Positions 1 to 9,351 of a stretch of DNA of 56,423 nt are shown one piece after another. The DNA lies in NCBI GenBank assembly GCA_034190085.1, contig JAXHTS010000066.1, forward strand, positions 1 through 56,423, in the 5' to 3' direction. Position 1 is the first letter of the stretch. Each line of letters opens with the position of its first letter. This DNA comes from Spirochaetota bacterium (lineage in GTDB: Bacteria > Spirochaetota > UBA4802 > JAFGDQ01). The notes beneath the pieces were generated by a model that ran no database searches, was not told the DNA's origin, and saw only the letters and a program-made list of their open reading frames with translations. The position numbers and the translations under genes are program-made.

Positions 1-133
1 TCCAAACAGCTTTTCGCAAATAGTCGAGCCTATCTGATCTCTTCTTTTCAGCTACCCACCACCATTCCTTATTCTTCTCAAGCTCTCCTAAGGTTTTATC
101 AGGAACTGTGCTTCTCTTTGACCCTTCTACCAT
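1..133 (-). CDS. Glycyl radical enzyme catalytic subunit, N-terminal end only (cut by window edge)
   Basis: The minus strand from 133 reads 44 codons before the window ends. The peptide contains EWWWVAEKKRS and RLDYLRKAVW, which match almost exactly the N-termini of the two GRE catalytic subunits at 1505-4028 and 4307-6829. A GGAGGT ribosome binding site at 146-141 lies 7 nt before the ATG and fixes the start. It is therefore the beginning of a third paralogue in the same orientation, downstream of the TRAP binding-protein gene at 361-1395. The radical glycine and active-site cysteine lie outside the window, so activity cannot be judged. The first 15 or so residues differ from the other copies. 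Confidence 0.85.
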   Translation of the reverse strand, partial: MVEGSKRSTVPDKTLGELEKNKEWWWVAEKKRSDRLDYLRKAVW

Positions 134-360
134 AAAACATACCTCCATTGTTATAATTATTACCCTCTAAATTTCTATTATCCCTCATTATACACCTTTA
201 ACCCCAAAACTTATTTTTATAAAATCTGTTCATATTACGATAAACCTATTTGATAACTTTTATCAAAACAACTTGAATTATCATTTAGGTATCCTTAATA
301 TACAATCATAAAGGTTACTCCAGCTACTCCTATACACACCTCCTTTAACAGTAGTTTATA

Positions 361-1395
361 TCATCTGACCCTATTTGCTCTATAAGATTTCAAATAATCC
401 ATAACCTCATTAAGCAACTCCTTAGGATACTCCTTCCCTGCCATCTTATTCCAGACTGTCATAGTCCTCTTCCTTAATATATCGATCTCCTCAGTTGTCA
501 TGCAAACCTCTTTACAACCATAATCGATCATCCCTTTTCGTGCATCATCACTCACTCTAATCGCCTCTTTTTTTACTTCCCCCTCAATTTCTAATGCGAT
601 TCTCCTGAGTTTATCCCTTTGATAAGCAGGTAGTTTTTTCCATTCCGATTTTAATACTACAAATATTGCCTGATCAAATCTAATCGGAACCGGATTTATA
701 TACTTTGTTATAGTATAGAGTTGCGCCGCTAACCACCACAATGAAGGAGATATCGCCCCATCAACTACTCCAGATCTCACGGAAGGAACGACATCTGGCA
801 CATTAACAGGAATTGGACTCGATCCAAGTGACTTTAATACCTCTGCCTCCAATGGTCCATGCCACGTTAATATTTTACTCTTCTTAAAGTCCTCAATCTG
901 TTTAAGAGGATACTTTGTTGAATAAAAATTAGACTCAACATCCATGGTCATTAGTATTATAAATCCTTTTTTCTCAGCAATTTTATTCAATTTTGGTCTC
1001 AACCTTTCTCTTACATAAATCACTTCCTCCATATTATTAAACAAGAAGGGCAGTTCTGTCACAGTTATTCCAGGACAGACATCAGCATTGCAGGTTCCTG
1101 AAAGCATTGCTGCTTGCAGTTGACCTATCCTCATCTTTGCCAAATAATCCTCCTCATCCCCCATTATTGCTCCTGTGTACCAGACAAATTTAAGATCCCC
1201 ATTTGTTGCTTTCAAAGCTGCATGCGTAAAATCCAATGTTAAAATTTCCATCATTTTGATTGAATCCTGACCCAAAGTTGCCCATTTCCACACATACTTA
1301 GGCTCCTTTTTGGCCATTAAACTAGAAAAACATAATCCAATAATAATCAACCCAAACAAGATAAGAGCTATGAAGCTTTTCTTACTCCTTTTCAT
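361..1395 (-). CDS. dctP: TRAP transporter substrate-binding protein, DctP family (paralogue A)
   Basis: This 344-residue periplasmic solute receptor should deliver an organic anion to a DctQM membrane pair. An N-terminal signal or anchor segment (about residues 8-28: basic residues, then a leucine/isoleucine-rich stretch) precedes the mature part. Family features are the WHGPLEAEVLKSLG region and the ligand-binding segment VPSVRSGVVDGAISPS followed by WWLAAQLY. Very similar proteins are encoded at 30009-31049, 31131-32174 and 32485-33510. No dctQ or dctM lies beside this copy, so it probably shares the membrane subunits at 26313-28205. It sits between the GRE gene starting at 133 and the one ending at 1505, which links its ligand to GRE metabolism. 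The ligand is unknown; a mono- or dicarboxylate is the default guess. Confidence 0.9.
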   Translation of the reverse strand: MKRSKKSFIALILFGLIIIGLCFSSLMAKKEPKYVWKWATLGQDSIKMMEILTLDFTHAALKATNGDLKFVWYTGAIMGDEEDYLAKMRIGQLQAAMLSGTCNADVCPGITVTELPFLFNNMEEVIYVRERLRPKLNKIAEKKGFIILMTMDVESNFYSTKYPLKQIEDFKKSKILTWHGPLEAEVLKSLGSSPIPVNVPDVVPSVRSGVVDGAISPSLWWLAAQLYTITKYINPVPIRFDQAIFVVLKSEWKKLPAYQRDKLRRIALEIEGEVKKEAIRVSDDARKGMIDYGCKEVCMTTEEIDILRKRTMTVWNKMAGKEYPKELLNEVMDYLKSYRANRVR

Positions 1396-1504
1396 AAAAA
1401 CTAACCCCTAAATAATTATTTAATCTCGTTATTTAGATAAACATGCTCATCTCCTTCTTAGATCTTATAACTATCCCTTATAGATATTATTGGAGAAATC
1501 ATTC

Positions 1505-4028
1505 CTATCCCAATCCCTGTATAGTCCTCTGAATAATATTGTCCTGTGTTTTACGGCTGATATCCACAAAATGTGCGCTGTAACCCGCAACACGTACTAT
1601 CACCTCCTGGTACTGCTCAGGATCCTTCTGCGCTGCCCTAAGCGTTGCATCATCCACCATATTGAACTGTACATGATCAAGTCCCAGATCCGACCATGTC
1701 TTCATGTACGCCTTCCATAATTGATAGCCCTTCTCACCAGAGAGCTGTGTTGGTGAAAGACGCTGGTTCAAAAGAAAGGCCCTGCCATCGCTTACATGGT
1801 CTATCTTCCCACAAGACTTCAATACAGCCGTAGGCCCCTTCTTATCGAGCCCGGGACCAGGTGATATGCCTCCATCATAAAGCGCATCTCCCAACCTCCT
1901 ACCACTGGGAAGAGCGTGAACCATATTTGAAAAGTGTATGTTGCCACTAATGTTCTCAGGCAAAGCAGGCCACGTATTCCCTGAGGGACACCTTATCTCC
2001 CTGGAATGCCTTGCAACCTCTCTCAAACAGCGCACCATCATATCATCCGCATAATCATTATCATTTCCCCACTTAGGGGCATTATTCACAAAGTCAAGTC
2101 GCATCTCCTCCTTGCCTTCCCAGTTATTCTCCAGCGCATCCACCAACTCCTCCATCGCGTATCTCTTCTCATCAAAGACTAATCTCTTTACAGCCGCTAG
2201 GCTATCTACATTCTCAACCCACGTGAAGAAGGTTACCCAGGCATTGCCCCCTCTCAAGAGATGGCACCAACGCATCAAGACCACTCTCTATTGACTTCTC
2301 AGAGATTGCTGAGAGAAAGGGACGACCCCAATTCTCTGGACTCTTCACTCTAGCACGATTTGCTATCCGTACACCAAAATTCATTAACCACTCCATCTGT
2401 TTTACCCAAGCTGCAAATAACTCCTCAAAATCAGTAAACTTCCTCGCATCCCCTGTCCTTGGCCCCATCTGCATCTTTACTATATGATCATAACCACTAT
2501 GAAGGGCATACTCGACCATCTTTGAGCAATTCAGTGTCGCAGTAGCCATACGACATGGCTGAGCACCACGCTTCGTTGTTGGACATGGTGACATGCAGGC
2601 CTGATGTACCCAGAGCCTCATCTCATCCAGCGGATGACTATGCCAATGCATCCCATTTGCTATCAGAACAGGGTCATTCCGTATACTCGGATACCCCAAT
2701 CCGTGTCTAATGCACTCAAATACCTCCCTCCAAACCTCATCTGACACTCCTGGATGCCACCTGAATCCAAATGTCGGATTGGATACCCGAACAAACCTCG
2801 CCGCCTGCAAAAAGGCAATGGTCAAATCATTGCAGGCATCACTTCCATCAGAATTCACTCCTCCCAAGGTCCATACCCATGTGCCGGATATGCCCTGAGC
2901 TGCCTCAGACCCAAATCTCGGAAGGTAATGTCCCAACTCATAGCAACGGATCAAGAACTCCCCAACAAAATCAAGCGCCTCCTCCTTCGTAATATGCTTC
3001 TCTATATTCACATCCCTATTATAGTAAGACCAATGATAGTAATCCGGACGGGCTGGCCATGCTGACTCAAAGTCCTCGAATCTTGTCCATACCTGAATAA
3101 AATGATCGTACTGAAACGACTCCTGCAAGTTCCTCGGTGGCTTTGCAGGTACCCTCTCACATGTCTCAACAATACTCAAAAGCTCCTCCTTCCTCTTAGT
3201 ATCGGATTCAAAGCTCTCTGCTATAATCCGCGCCAACCTTGCGTATCTCTTTGCATTCCTGATACAGGCCTCCAATATAATCTGCATGGCCTCCCAATTC
3301 GGTAGCTTATCATATAGGGGAAGGATATCAGGCCCTGGATTGCCATCTATCCGCTCCTCCGCTCCGTCTATCCTCTGCTGTATCTCTTCGATTATCTCCT
3401 CAAATGCCCTCTTACCTGTCATGAAATACTCATATTCTTTTCCAGAATAACCAAAGCTGCCGCCGATAGGAACACCCCACATTAGAACAGTACTCATAAG
3501 CTTCACTGCCTCTTCACTGGAGAATTCTCTAAATATCTTACCTGTACTATCTCTCGTACCCCAATAATTGTTGATTTCAGCCATAGTCTTGAGAGATTCC
3601 TCCTCTGGCTCAGGGATTATAACTGGATCGTTGTATATCTCCTCATTGATGAAGCTTGCTAATTCACAATACCAAAAGACAGAGTTCGGAAGACTACCCA
3701 GATAGCCCACAAGCTGTGCATTATCAGTAATGAATATAGTAATATTATCAAGCACATGTGATAGGGCTTTCGCCCTCCTCAACATTATGGGATCATTTTC
3801 ACTCTCCTTCCAGGATTCAGTAAATAGCAACGGCCTCTCAATATCGATCTTAAGACCTGGTTCATACATCCCTCCCTTCTTCCCCTTCTTCCATACCGCC
3901 TTCCTCAAATAATCCAATCTCTCAGACCTCTTCTTCTCAGCAACCCACCACCATTCTCTACTATTCTCGAGTTCTTTTATATCCCTTTCCCGAGATGTAC
4001 CCCTAAAGTCCTTGGCTCGTGATTCCAT
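1505..4028 (-). pseudogene. Glycyl radical enzyme catalytic subunit (X-succinate synthase-like), single frameshift
   Basis: This gene would encode about 840 residues close in sequence to the product of 4307-6829. Reading from the ATG at 4028 (preceded by GGGAGG; a further ATG at 4043 overlaps that site), frame is lost at about 2250. There the minus strand has five G (plus 2247-2251), where four would keep SLERG-NAWVTFF in frame. The remaining part (2250-1505) is intact in the other frame. It includes the radical loop RVAGYSAHF and the C-terminal RTIQGLG. The active-site segment HQACMSPCPTTK lies in the first part. No other stop or frameshift was seen, so this is either a very recent lesion or a homopolymer error in the assembly. 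If the error explanation holds, the gene is an active second enzyme. Confidence 0.85.
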
Positions 4029-4183
4029 GTTACATCCTCCCATATTTATTTTTTTATCTAACTACTGCCATCATACCTCCAATAAAATTATCTATACATA
4101 AATTCCAACAAATCAGTTGTACCAAACATTAATATTTTAAATAATCTATATTATCTGGATCACAATTAAATAATCCATCAAAA

Positions 4184-4199
4184 ACCGTCCAGCCTGTTT
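4184..4199. promoter_or_regulatory. Candidate operator shared with the sdh and MmgE/PrpD genes
   Basis: The plus strand reads ACCGTCCAGCCTGTTT, about 155 nt upstream of the GRE start at 4028. Near-identical words occur upstream of MmgE/PrpD (29889-29904, ACCGTCCAGACTGCTT) and of sdhA (15038-15052, ACCGTCTGACTGCTT, one base shorter). All three lie in non-coding DNA before minus-strand genes. No regulator is identified in the window, and the 263-bp gap around this copy shows nothing else. Confidence 0.4.
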
Positions 4200-4306
4200 T
4201 TTAATCTTAAAATATATACCTCCTCAAAATAAACTACTCCCAACCCCATTCAGCAGAATAGCATATTATTGAAGATCAAAACCATGAGGTCCCCTATAGG
4301 AAATCT

Positions 4307-6829
4307 CTAACCTAAGCCTTGTATAGTCCTCTGTATGATATTGTCCTGAGTCTTACGACTAATATCAACGAAATGAGCGCTATAACCAGCTACCCGAACA
4401 ATCACCTCCTGATACTGCTCTGGATCTTTTTGCGCAGCCCTGAGAGTAGCATCATCGATCATATTAAACTGAACGTGATCAAGCCCTAAATCAGCCCACG
4501 TCTTCATGTAAGACTTCCATAGCTGATAACCCTTCTCACCCGAAAGCTGAGTTGGCGATAAACGCTGATTTAATAAAAAAGACCTTCCCTCGCTTATATG
4601 ATTAATCTTACCACAGGACTTTAATACTGCAGTTGGCCCCTTCTTATCCAAACCAGGACCAGGTGAAATGCCGCCATCGTACAGGGCATCCCCCAACTTC
4701 CTGCCATTAGGAAGTGCATGGACCATACCCGAAAAATGTATATTGCCGCTCACATTCTCTGGCAAGGCAGGCCATGTGTTGCCAGATGGACACCTTATCA
4801 CACTTGAATGGCGCGCTGCTTCCCTCAAGCATTTAACCATTATCTCGTCCACTTCATCATCATCATTTCCCCACTTAGGAGCATTCTTCACAAAATCCAA
4901 TCTCATCCCCTCTTTCCCTTCCCAATTGCTCTCCAATGCATCCATTAACTCGTCCATCGTATACTTTTTCTCATCAAATACTAATTTCTTAACAGCTGCT
5001 AAACTATCAGCATTCTCCACCCAGGTAAAGAAAGTGACCCATGCATTGCCTCTCTCAATCGATGGCTCAAGAGCATCCATTCCAGTCTCAATACACTTTT
5101 CAGAGATGGATGATAAAAAGGGACGACCATAAAATTCGGGACTCTTCACCCGTCCCCTGTTTACTATACGCGCCGCAAAACTCATCATCCACTCCATCTG
5201 CTTCACCCATGCAGCAAAAAACTCTTCAAAATCAGCAAACGTCCTTGCATCTCCAGTTTTCGGGCCCATCTGCAATTTAATACAATGATCAAATCCATTA
5301 TGCAGCGCATACTCAACCATTTTTGAAGTATTCAATGTTGTTGAAGCCATACGACATGGTTGAAAACCATATTTGGTAGTTGGACAGGGCGACATACATG
5401 CCTGATGAACCCAAGTCCTCATCTCTTCAAGCGGATGGCTGTGCCAGTGCATCCCATTCGCTATTAAAATAGGATCATTCCGAATGCTAGGATATCCTAA
5501 ACCTTGTCGTATACATTCGAATACCTCCCTCATCACATCATCTGAAACCTTAGGGTGCCACCTGAATCCAAAGGTAGGGCCAGAGACTCTTACAAGCCTT
5601 GCTGCTTTTAAAAGCGCTAGGGTCAAATCGTTGCATGCATCGCTACCATCTGGTTTCACTCCCCCAATAGTCCATATCCATGTTCCAGATATGCCCTGAA
5701 CCCCCTCAGACGCAAATGAAGGGACATACATACCCACCTCATGGCAACGAATCATGAACTCCCCTACAAGATCAAGCGCTTCCTCCTCTGATATCTTCTT
5801 ATCAATCTTTACATCTCTATCATAATAAGGCCAGTGATAATAATCTGGACGAGATGGCCAGGCGCCTTCAGCATCCTCAAATCTACTAAAGATTTGTATA
5901 AAATGATCAAACTGCAAAGATTCCTGAAAACTCCCCGGTGGCTTAGCTGGAACCCTTTCACAGGTCTCTGCTATGCATAAGAGTTCTTCTTTCCTTTTTG
6001 GATCTGACTCATAATTCTCTGCTATTATCCTGGCTAATCTAGCAAATCTATTCGCTGTCCTAATACATGCCTCAAGAATTATCTGCATTGCCTCCCAGTT
6101 GGACAGCTTGTCATATAACGGTAGAATATCTGGCCCAGGATTCCCATCTATTTTTTCCTCAGCATCATCTATTCTTTCCTGTATCTCATCAATAATATCC
6201 TCCAATCCTCTTTTGCCATTCATAAAATACTCATAGTCCTTTCCAGCGTAACCGAAACTCCCACCAACAGGAATACCCCACATTAGGACTGTACTCATCA
6301 ATTTCACAGCCTCCTCGCTGGAAAACTCACGGAAAACCTTTCCCAGATTATCCCGCGAACCCCAGTAATTATTAAGATCAACCATAACCTTAAGCGACTC
6401 ATCCTGTGGTTCGGGTATAATAACTGGATCATTATATATCTCATCATTAACAAAACTAGCTACGTCTACATACCAGACAAGCGTATTTGGAAGACTCCCC
6501 AAATATCCCACAATTTGTGCATGGTCTGTGATATGAATAGTAATATTATCAAGGACATGGGCTACAGCCTTGGCCCTTCTCATCATTATGGGATCATTTT
6601 CGTTCTCCTTCCATGATTCAGTAAAGAGGAGTGGTCTCTCTAAATCTACTTTAATACCAGGTTCATACATCCCTCCCTTTTTACCCTTCTTCCAGACTGC
6701 TTTTCTAAGGTAATCAAGCCTCTTCGACCTCTTCTTCTCAGCAACCCACCACCATTCTCTATTATGCTCCAATTCCTCGATACTCCTTTTCTGCGAAAAC
6801 TCAACATCCCTACCTATTTCTGGTGCCAT
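4307..6829 (-). CDS. Glycyl radical enzyme catalytic subunit, fumarate-adding (alkyl-/arylsuccinate synthase) type
   Basis: This 840-residue protein is probably the large subunit of an enzyme that adds a substrate radical to fumarate. The PFL-like barrel spans roughly residues 30-690 and the glycine-radical domain 700-840. The radical loop RVAGYSAHF places the radical on Gly815. The active-site motif HQACMSPCPTTK places the thiyl cysteine at Cys478 (Cys482 is the nearby alternative). The Cys-Gly spacing and the MSPCP signature are those of BssA/AssA-type enzymes, not of PFL, diol dehydratase or isethionate lyase. GGAGGT upstream of the ATG supports the start. Two small Fe-S subunit genes lie upstream in the same orientation, as expected for this family. 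The hydrocarbon or other substrate cannot be read from the sequence, and no activase gene is nearby. Confidence 0.88.
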   Translation of the reverse strand: MAPEIGRDVEFSQKRSIEELEHNREWWWVAEKKRSKRLDYLRKAVWKKGKKGGMYEPGIKVDLERPLLFTESWKENENDPIMMRRAKAVAHVLDNITIHITDHAQIVGYLGSLPNTLVWYVDVASFVNDEIYNDPVIIPEPQDESLKVMVDLNNYWGSRDNLGKVFREFSSEEAVKLMSTVLMWGIPVGGSFGYAGKDYEYFMNGKRGLEDIIDEIQERIDDAEEKIDGNPGPDILPLYDKLSNWEAMQIILEACIRTANRFARLARIIAENYESDPKRKEELLCIAETCERVPAKPPGSFQESLQFDHFIQIFSRFEDAEGAWPSRPDYYHWPYYDRDVKIDKKISEEEALDLVGEFMIRCHEVGMYVPSFASEGVQGISGTWIWTIGGVKPDGSDACNDLTLALLKAARLVRVSGPTFGFRWHPKVSDDVMREVFECIRQGLGYPSIRNDPILIANGMHWHSHPLEEMRTWVHQACMSPCPTTKYGFQPCRMASTTLNTSKMVEYALHNGFDHCIKLQMGPKTGDARTFADFEEFFAAWVKQMEWMMSFAARIVNRGRVKSPEFYGRPFLSSISEKCIETGMDALEPSIERGNAWVTFFTWVENADSLAAVKKLVFDEKKYTMDELMDALESNWEGKEGMRLDFVKNAPKWGNDDDEVDEIMVKCLREAARHSSVIRCPSGNTWPALPENVSGNIHFSGMVHALPNGRKLGDALYDGGISPGPGLDKKGPTAVLKSCGKINHISEGRSFLLNQRLSPTQLSGEKGYQLWKSYMKTWADLGLDHVQFNMIDDATLRAAQKDPEQYQEVIVRVAGYSAHFVDISRKTQDNIIQRTIQGLG

Positions 6830-6854
6830 CGTACATACCTCCCTTAAAATTTTG

Positions 6855-6902
6855 ATTCAATTTAATATTATGCGATATATAACTCACTTAATTAAATTGA
6901 AT
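6855..6902. repeat. 12-bp perfect inverted repeat in the GRE leader
   Basis: ATTCAATTTAAT (6855-6866) and ATTAAATTGAAT (6891-6902) are exact reverse complements separated by 24 nt. They lie 26-73 nt before the ATG of the intact GRE gene, so the stem would form in its untranslated leader or at its promoter. AT-rich stems arise by chance fairly easily, so function is uncertain. Confidence 0.4.
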
Positions 6903-6917
6903 GGTGATACCTAAGGA

Positions 6918-6939
6918 TTTCACAAAATTAATTGTGAAA
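6918..6939. promoter_or_regulatory. Operator-like palindrome upstream of the intact GRE gene
   Basis: TTTCACAA and TTGTGAAA are perfect 8-bp arms around AATTAA, about 90 nt upstream of the GRE start at 6829. The size and symmetry suit a dimeric helix-turn-helix regulator. The half-site order is not that of CRP or FNR. No equivalent was seen upstream of the other GRE copies. Confidence 0.4.
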
Positions 6940-7266
6940 AACACTATGACATATTATTTTTTTTATCATTATTCATCCTAATTCACTCTACACTATTTCC
7001 CCTCTAAATCATCCTAAATTTATAAAAAATGATTAGCTCAATGAAAAGGATAAATTCCATTGTAATATCGATCTATAAATCAGATTCTGTTAATCCCTCC
7101 TTGATTACATCAATATCATTAACATCAAGAGAGATGGTAATCTCATTATATATTACTTCTAAAAGTATTAATGCCTGCTCAAAGCATAACCAAGACTGCT
7201 AATGACTAACAAAAACATAAATATGTATATGTGTAACTATCAAATAAGTAGCGGGGGACATACTGA

Positions 7267-7560
7267 CCAAGCCCTTGGATTATTCTCTCTATATTATAAT
7301 TTTTTATAACTAAACTTATATCCACAAAATAAACTTGCTTTTCAACAAATCCAAATAATCAACATCCTGTTACCACTCAGGATCCCTTGAGTTATATTTG
7401 GTGTTAAATTAAGCTCAAAATCAGTATAAACCTGAATAAAATTATACCCTGTAGCAGATTAAATTTTTATGTAGGCCTTAATTATTATGATAACATTTCT
7501 CGCAAGATACCAAGACAAAGGATAGGTGTTAGGTTAATCATACCTCTTTTTGGGGATCCC
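7267..7560 (-). pseudogene. Decayed relic of a glycyl radical enzyme 3' end
   Basis: This otherwise empty stretch aligns by eye with the last roughly 290 bp of the GRE gene ending at 1505. Exact blocks include ATATCCACAAAAT (about 7317) and CTCAGGATCC (about 7376). Between them are similar segments at nearly the same spacing, with short indels. A further match is the ATGTAGGCCTT block near 7472, against ATGTACGCCTT in the intact copies. All three frames are interrupted. The relic has the same orientation as the intact genes and sits between the catalytic and small-subunit genes, so it records a fourth catalytic copy lost by decay. The right-hand boundary is uncertain. The flanking DNA (6940-7266 and 7560-7900) shows no gene. 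Confidence 0.55.
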
Positions 7561-7902
7561 TCTAAAAGACCGCTCTCTAATATTTACTAAATCTCCTATC
7601 TCCACTTCTCATTATTAGATAAAGACAATTACTGGCATTGTTTTATCATCACACTTACTCTATATTTTTTATAATAGTTATATTTATGGCGCTTCTACAC
7701 AAAATTTCTCTTTAATGCTACTCTCAATTAATATAAATAACCAGGTTTAACATTTCGAAAATAAACTTATTGCAGAAGCGCCAATCATTCATAGCAAGCT
7801 CACTCATCTTTAACATAACTCTCTATATCTTATTTTTCAAAGATAATAAAGCTATAGATATAAAGTTTGTCTAATCATATTCGACAAAACTCTCTCTCTA
7901 TT

Positions 7903-8265
7903 TCACTTTTTCATCTGTCTCTGATGTCGGCTAACCATTGGATCAAGTGATTGTGATATATCTGTATCTATCAATTCCAGCTCATCATAATATTTACAAT
8001 TAGCTGCATCATTATTGAAACCCACTGCCAAAAAGGCCTCTCCCTCTGTCACAAATACTGGATTATCAGTTTTAAAATCTGTGCCCTCCTTCAATACATT
8101 GCATATACCGCTCACTGTGCCCAAACCGGCCTGAAAATAATTCTTACATTTGCCACAGGCCTTATCAGGAACGGTCTCCCTCTCTTCCACACTTCTAGCC
8201 TTCTCGCTGGTACCTAACATCGCTTCCCTTACTCCATCCCATTCACTTCCTCTTTTTCTTGGCAT
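7903..8265 (-). CDS. Small Fe-S subunit of a glycyl radical enzyme (BssB/BssC-like), copy 1
   Basis: This 120-residue protein has four cysteines (Cys37, Cys40, Cys55, Cys90) in the order CGKC, GICNVL, NCKYYDE. The pattern CxxC, one Cys about 15 residues on and one about 35 further is that of the small HiPIP-like subunits that carry a [4Fe-4S] cluster in benzylsuccinate synthase-type enzymes. The identical MPRKRG start and the shared SVEERE, DTDISQS and RHQRQM segments make it a paralogue of the product of 8998-9351. It lies upstream of the catalytic genes in the same orientation, but with a 1.07-kb gap holding a GRE relic. Its role in stabilising or protecting the catalytic subunit is inferred from the family. 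Confidence 0.75.
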   Translation of the reverse strand: MPRKRGSEWDGVREAMLGTSEKARSVEERETVPDKACGKCKNYFQAGLGTVSGICNVLKEGTDFKTDNPVFVTEGEAFLAVGFNNDAANCKYYDELELIDTDISQSLDPMVSRHQRQMKK

Positions 8266-8375
8266 ATCTATACTCCTCTTGAATTAATAATAATGTATAG
8301 TGTATAATTATATTTATTTATTAATTGTAGTTCATTTTGATAACATAGATCACACTCTTTTGATTATCCCTCAAA

Positions 8376-8433
8376 CAAAAAAACCTTTATCTTCTATTGA
8401 AAGTAGAGAATATAGAAGATAAAGGTTTTTTTG
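8376..8433. terminator. 22-bp perfect hairpin, bidirectional terminator-like
   Basis: The arms 8376-8397 and 8412-8433 are perfect reverse complements (each contains the AACCTTTATCTTCTAT word or its complement) around a 14-nt loop. The outer stem is A7/T7, so a T run closes the hairpin in either direction. It lies between the two small-subunit genes, about 110 nt before the ATG at 8265. It could end transcription of the upstream gene and leave 7903-8265 with its own promoter. Confidence 0.6.
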
Positions 8434-8833
8434 TTTTTATTGATTTTATGATCCCTCATGTTTCCCTTCATAATATATCTATTAATATCCAATTAGTTGA
8501 ATCCTGCTCACTATTTCAATTTCTGTATTTTTCTGACTTAAAATTACTGGTAACTACTTAGATAGAAACAAAAAATCGAACCTTATGAAAACCTGATATG
8601 TTAAAACCTCCTCTTATCATTTAATTATAAAATGCCTAAATCCAATCACTATAACAAAATTTTAGTTTTATGATTTTGCCGCATTTTCATCTCAAGATTC
8701 ATACGAAATAAATCCTCTCACATCAGTTACATTAAATAATTATGATTCTCAATCACAATAATCCCTTGTAAGGTTTTGTTTTATGTCTCAATTATAAGCT
8801 TATATAATATATTTACATGAATATTTAATATTT

Positions 8834-8886
8834 AATAAAAGTCTCTATCTCCCGCATATTTATTTAGGAAGACAAAGACTTTTATT
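8834..8886. terminator. Inverted repeat downstream of small subunit 2
   Basis: AATAAAAGTCT (8834-8844) pairs with AGACTTTTATT (8876-8886) across 31 nt. It starts 112 nt after the stop codon of the gene ending at 8998. It resembles a weak terminator for that minus-strand gene. The rest of the 732-bp gap 8266-8997 is AT-rich and shows no gene. Confidence 0.4.
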
Positions 8887-8997
8887 ATCATTTCATCGTT
8901 TTATAAATATTACTCATAGATCATTAAACAATTTTTACTTAAACCGTAATCTCAACAAACCAATAAATATTTTAAGTAGATAATAAACCGAATACGC

Positions 8998-9351
8998 CTA
9001 CTTCTGCATCTGTCTCTGATGACGACTAAACATCGGATCATTCGATTGTGATATATCTGTATCTATTATTTCCATCTCATCATAATAGGTGCATTTACTA
9101 GCATCCATATTAAACATCGTAGGCAAGAAGACTTTACCCTCTGTAACAAATACAGGCGGTTCAACTGTAAAGTTAGTACCATCCTTTAAAACATTACATA
9201 AGCCATTACCAGAAATTTGATAAAAATTCTTGCACTTACCGCAAGCCTTCTCCGGGACATTCTCCCTCTCCTCAACACTTCTGGTTTTTTCGCTCATATC
9301 TAACATGGCATCTCTTGCGCTATTCCATTGAGCTCCTCTTTTCCTTGGCAT
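8998..9351 (-). CDS. Small Fe-S subunit of a glycyl radical enzyme (BssB/BssC-like), copy 2
   Basis: This 117-residue paralogue of the protein at 7903-8265 has cysteines at 37, 40, 52 and 87, fitting one [4Fe-4S] cluster. The N-terminal MPRKRG, the SEKTRSVEERE segment and the tail RHQRQMQK are almost the same in both. It differs mainly in the loop before Cys52, which is three residues shorter. In known fumarate-adding enzymes the beta and gamma small subunits are only distantly alike. Two close paralogues here are better read as partners for different catalytic copies than as beta plus gamma of one enzyme; this is inference. A purine-rich GGAGG-like site precedes the ATG. Confidence 0.75.
   Translation of the reverse strand: MPRKRGAQWNSARDAMLDMSEKTRSVEERENVPEKACGKCKNFYQISGNGLCNVLKDGTNFTVEPPVFVTEGKVFLPTMFNMDASKCTYYDEMEIIDTDISQSNDPMFSRHQRQMQK

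Noticed and set aside
2200-2300. Programmed frameshift in the GRE gene
   Set aside because: The adjacent paralogue has no slippery run or split frame at this place, and no stimulatory structure was seen; mutation or sequencing error is simpler.
4668-5132. 154-codon plus-strand open frame
   Set aside because: It lies exactly opposite the conserved 3' half of the intact GRE gene and its peptide has no recognisable features; a shadow.
4307-6829. Isethionate sulfite-lyase, because of nearby TRAP genes and a TauE-like transporter
   Set aside because: The active site reads ACMSPCP and small four-Cys subunits are present, both features of fumarate-adding enzymes; the TauE gene is 40 kb away.
7903-9351. 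Small subunit of 4-hydroxyphenylacetate decarboxylase
   Set aside because: That subunit is shorter and binds two clusters with about eight cysteines; here only four cysteines are present.
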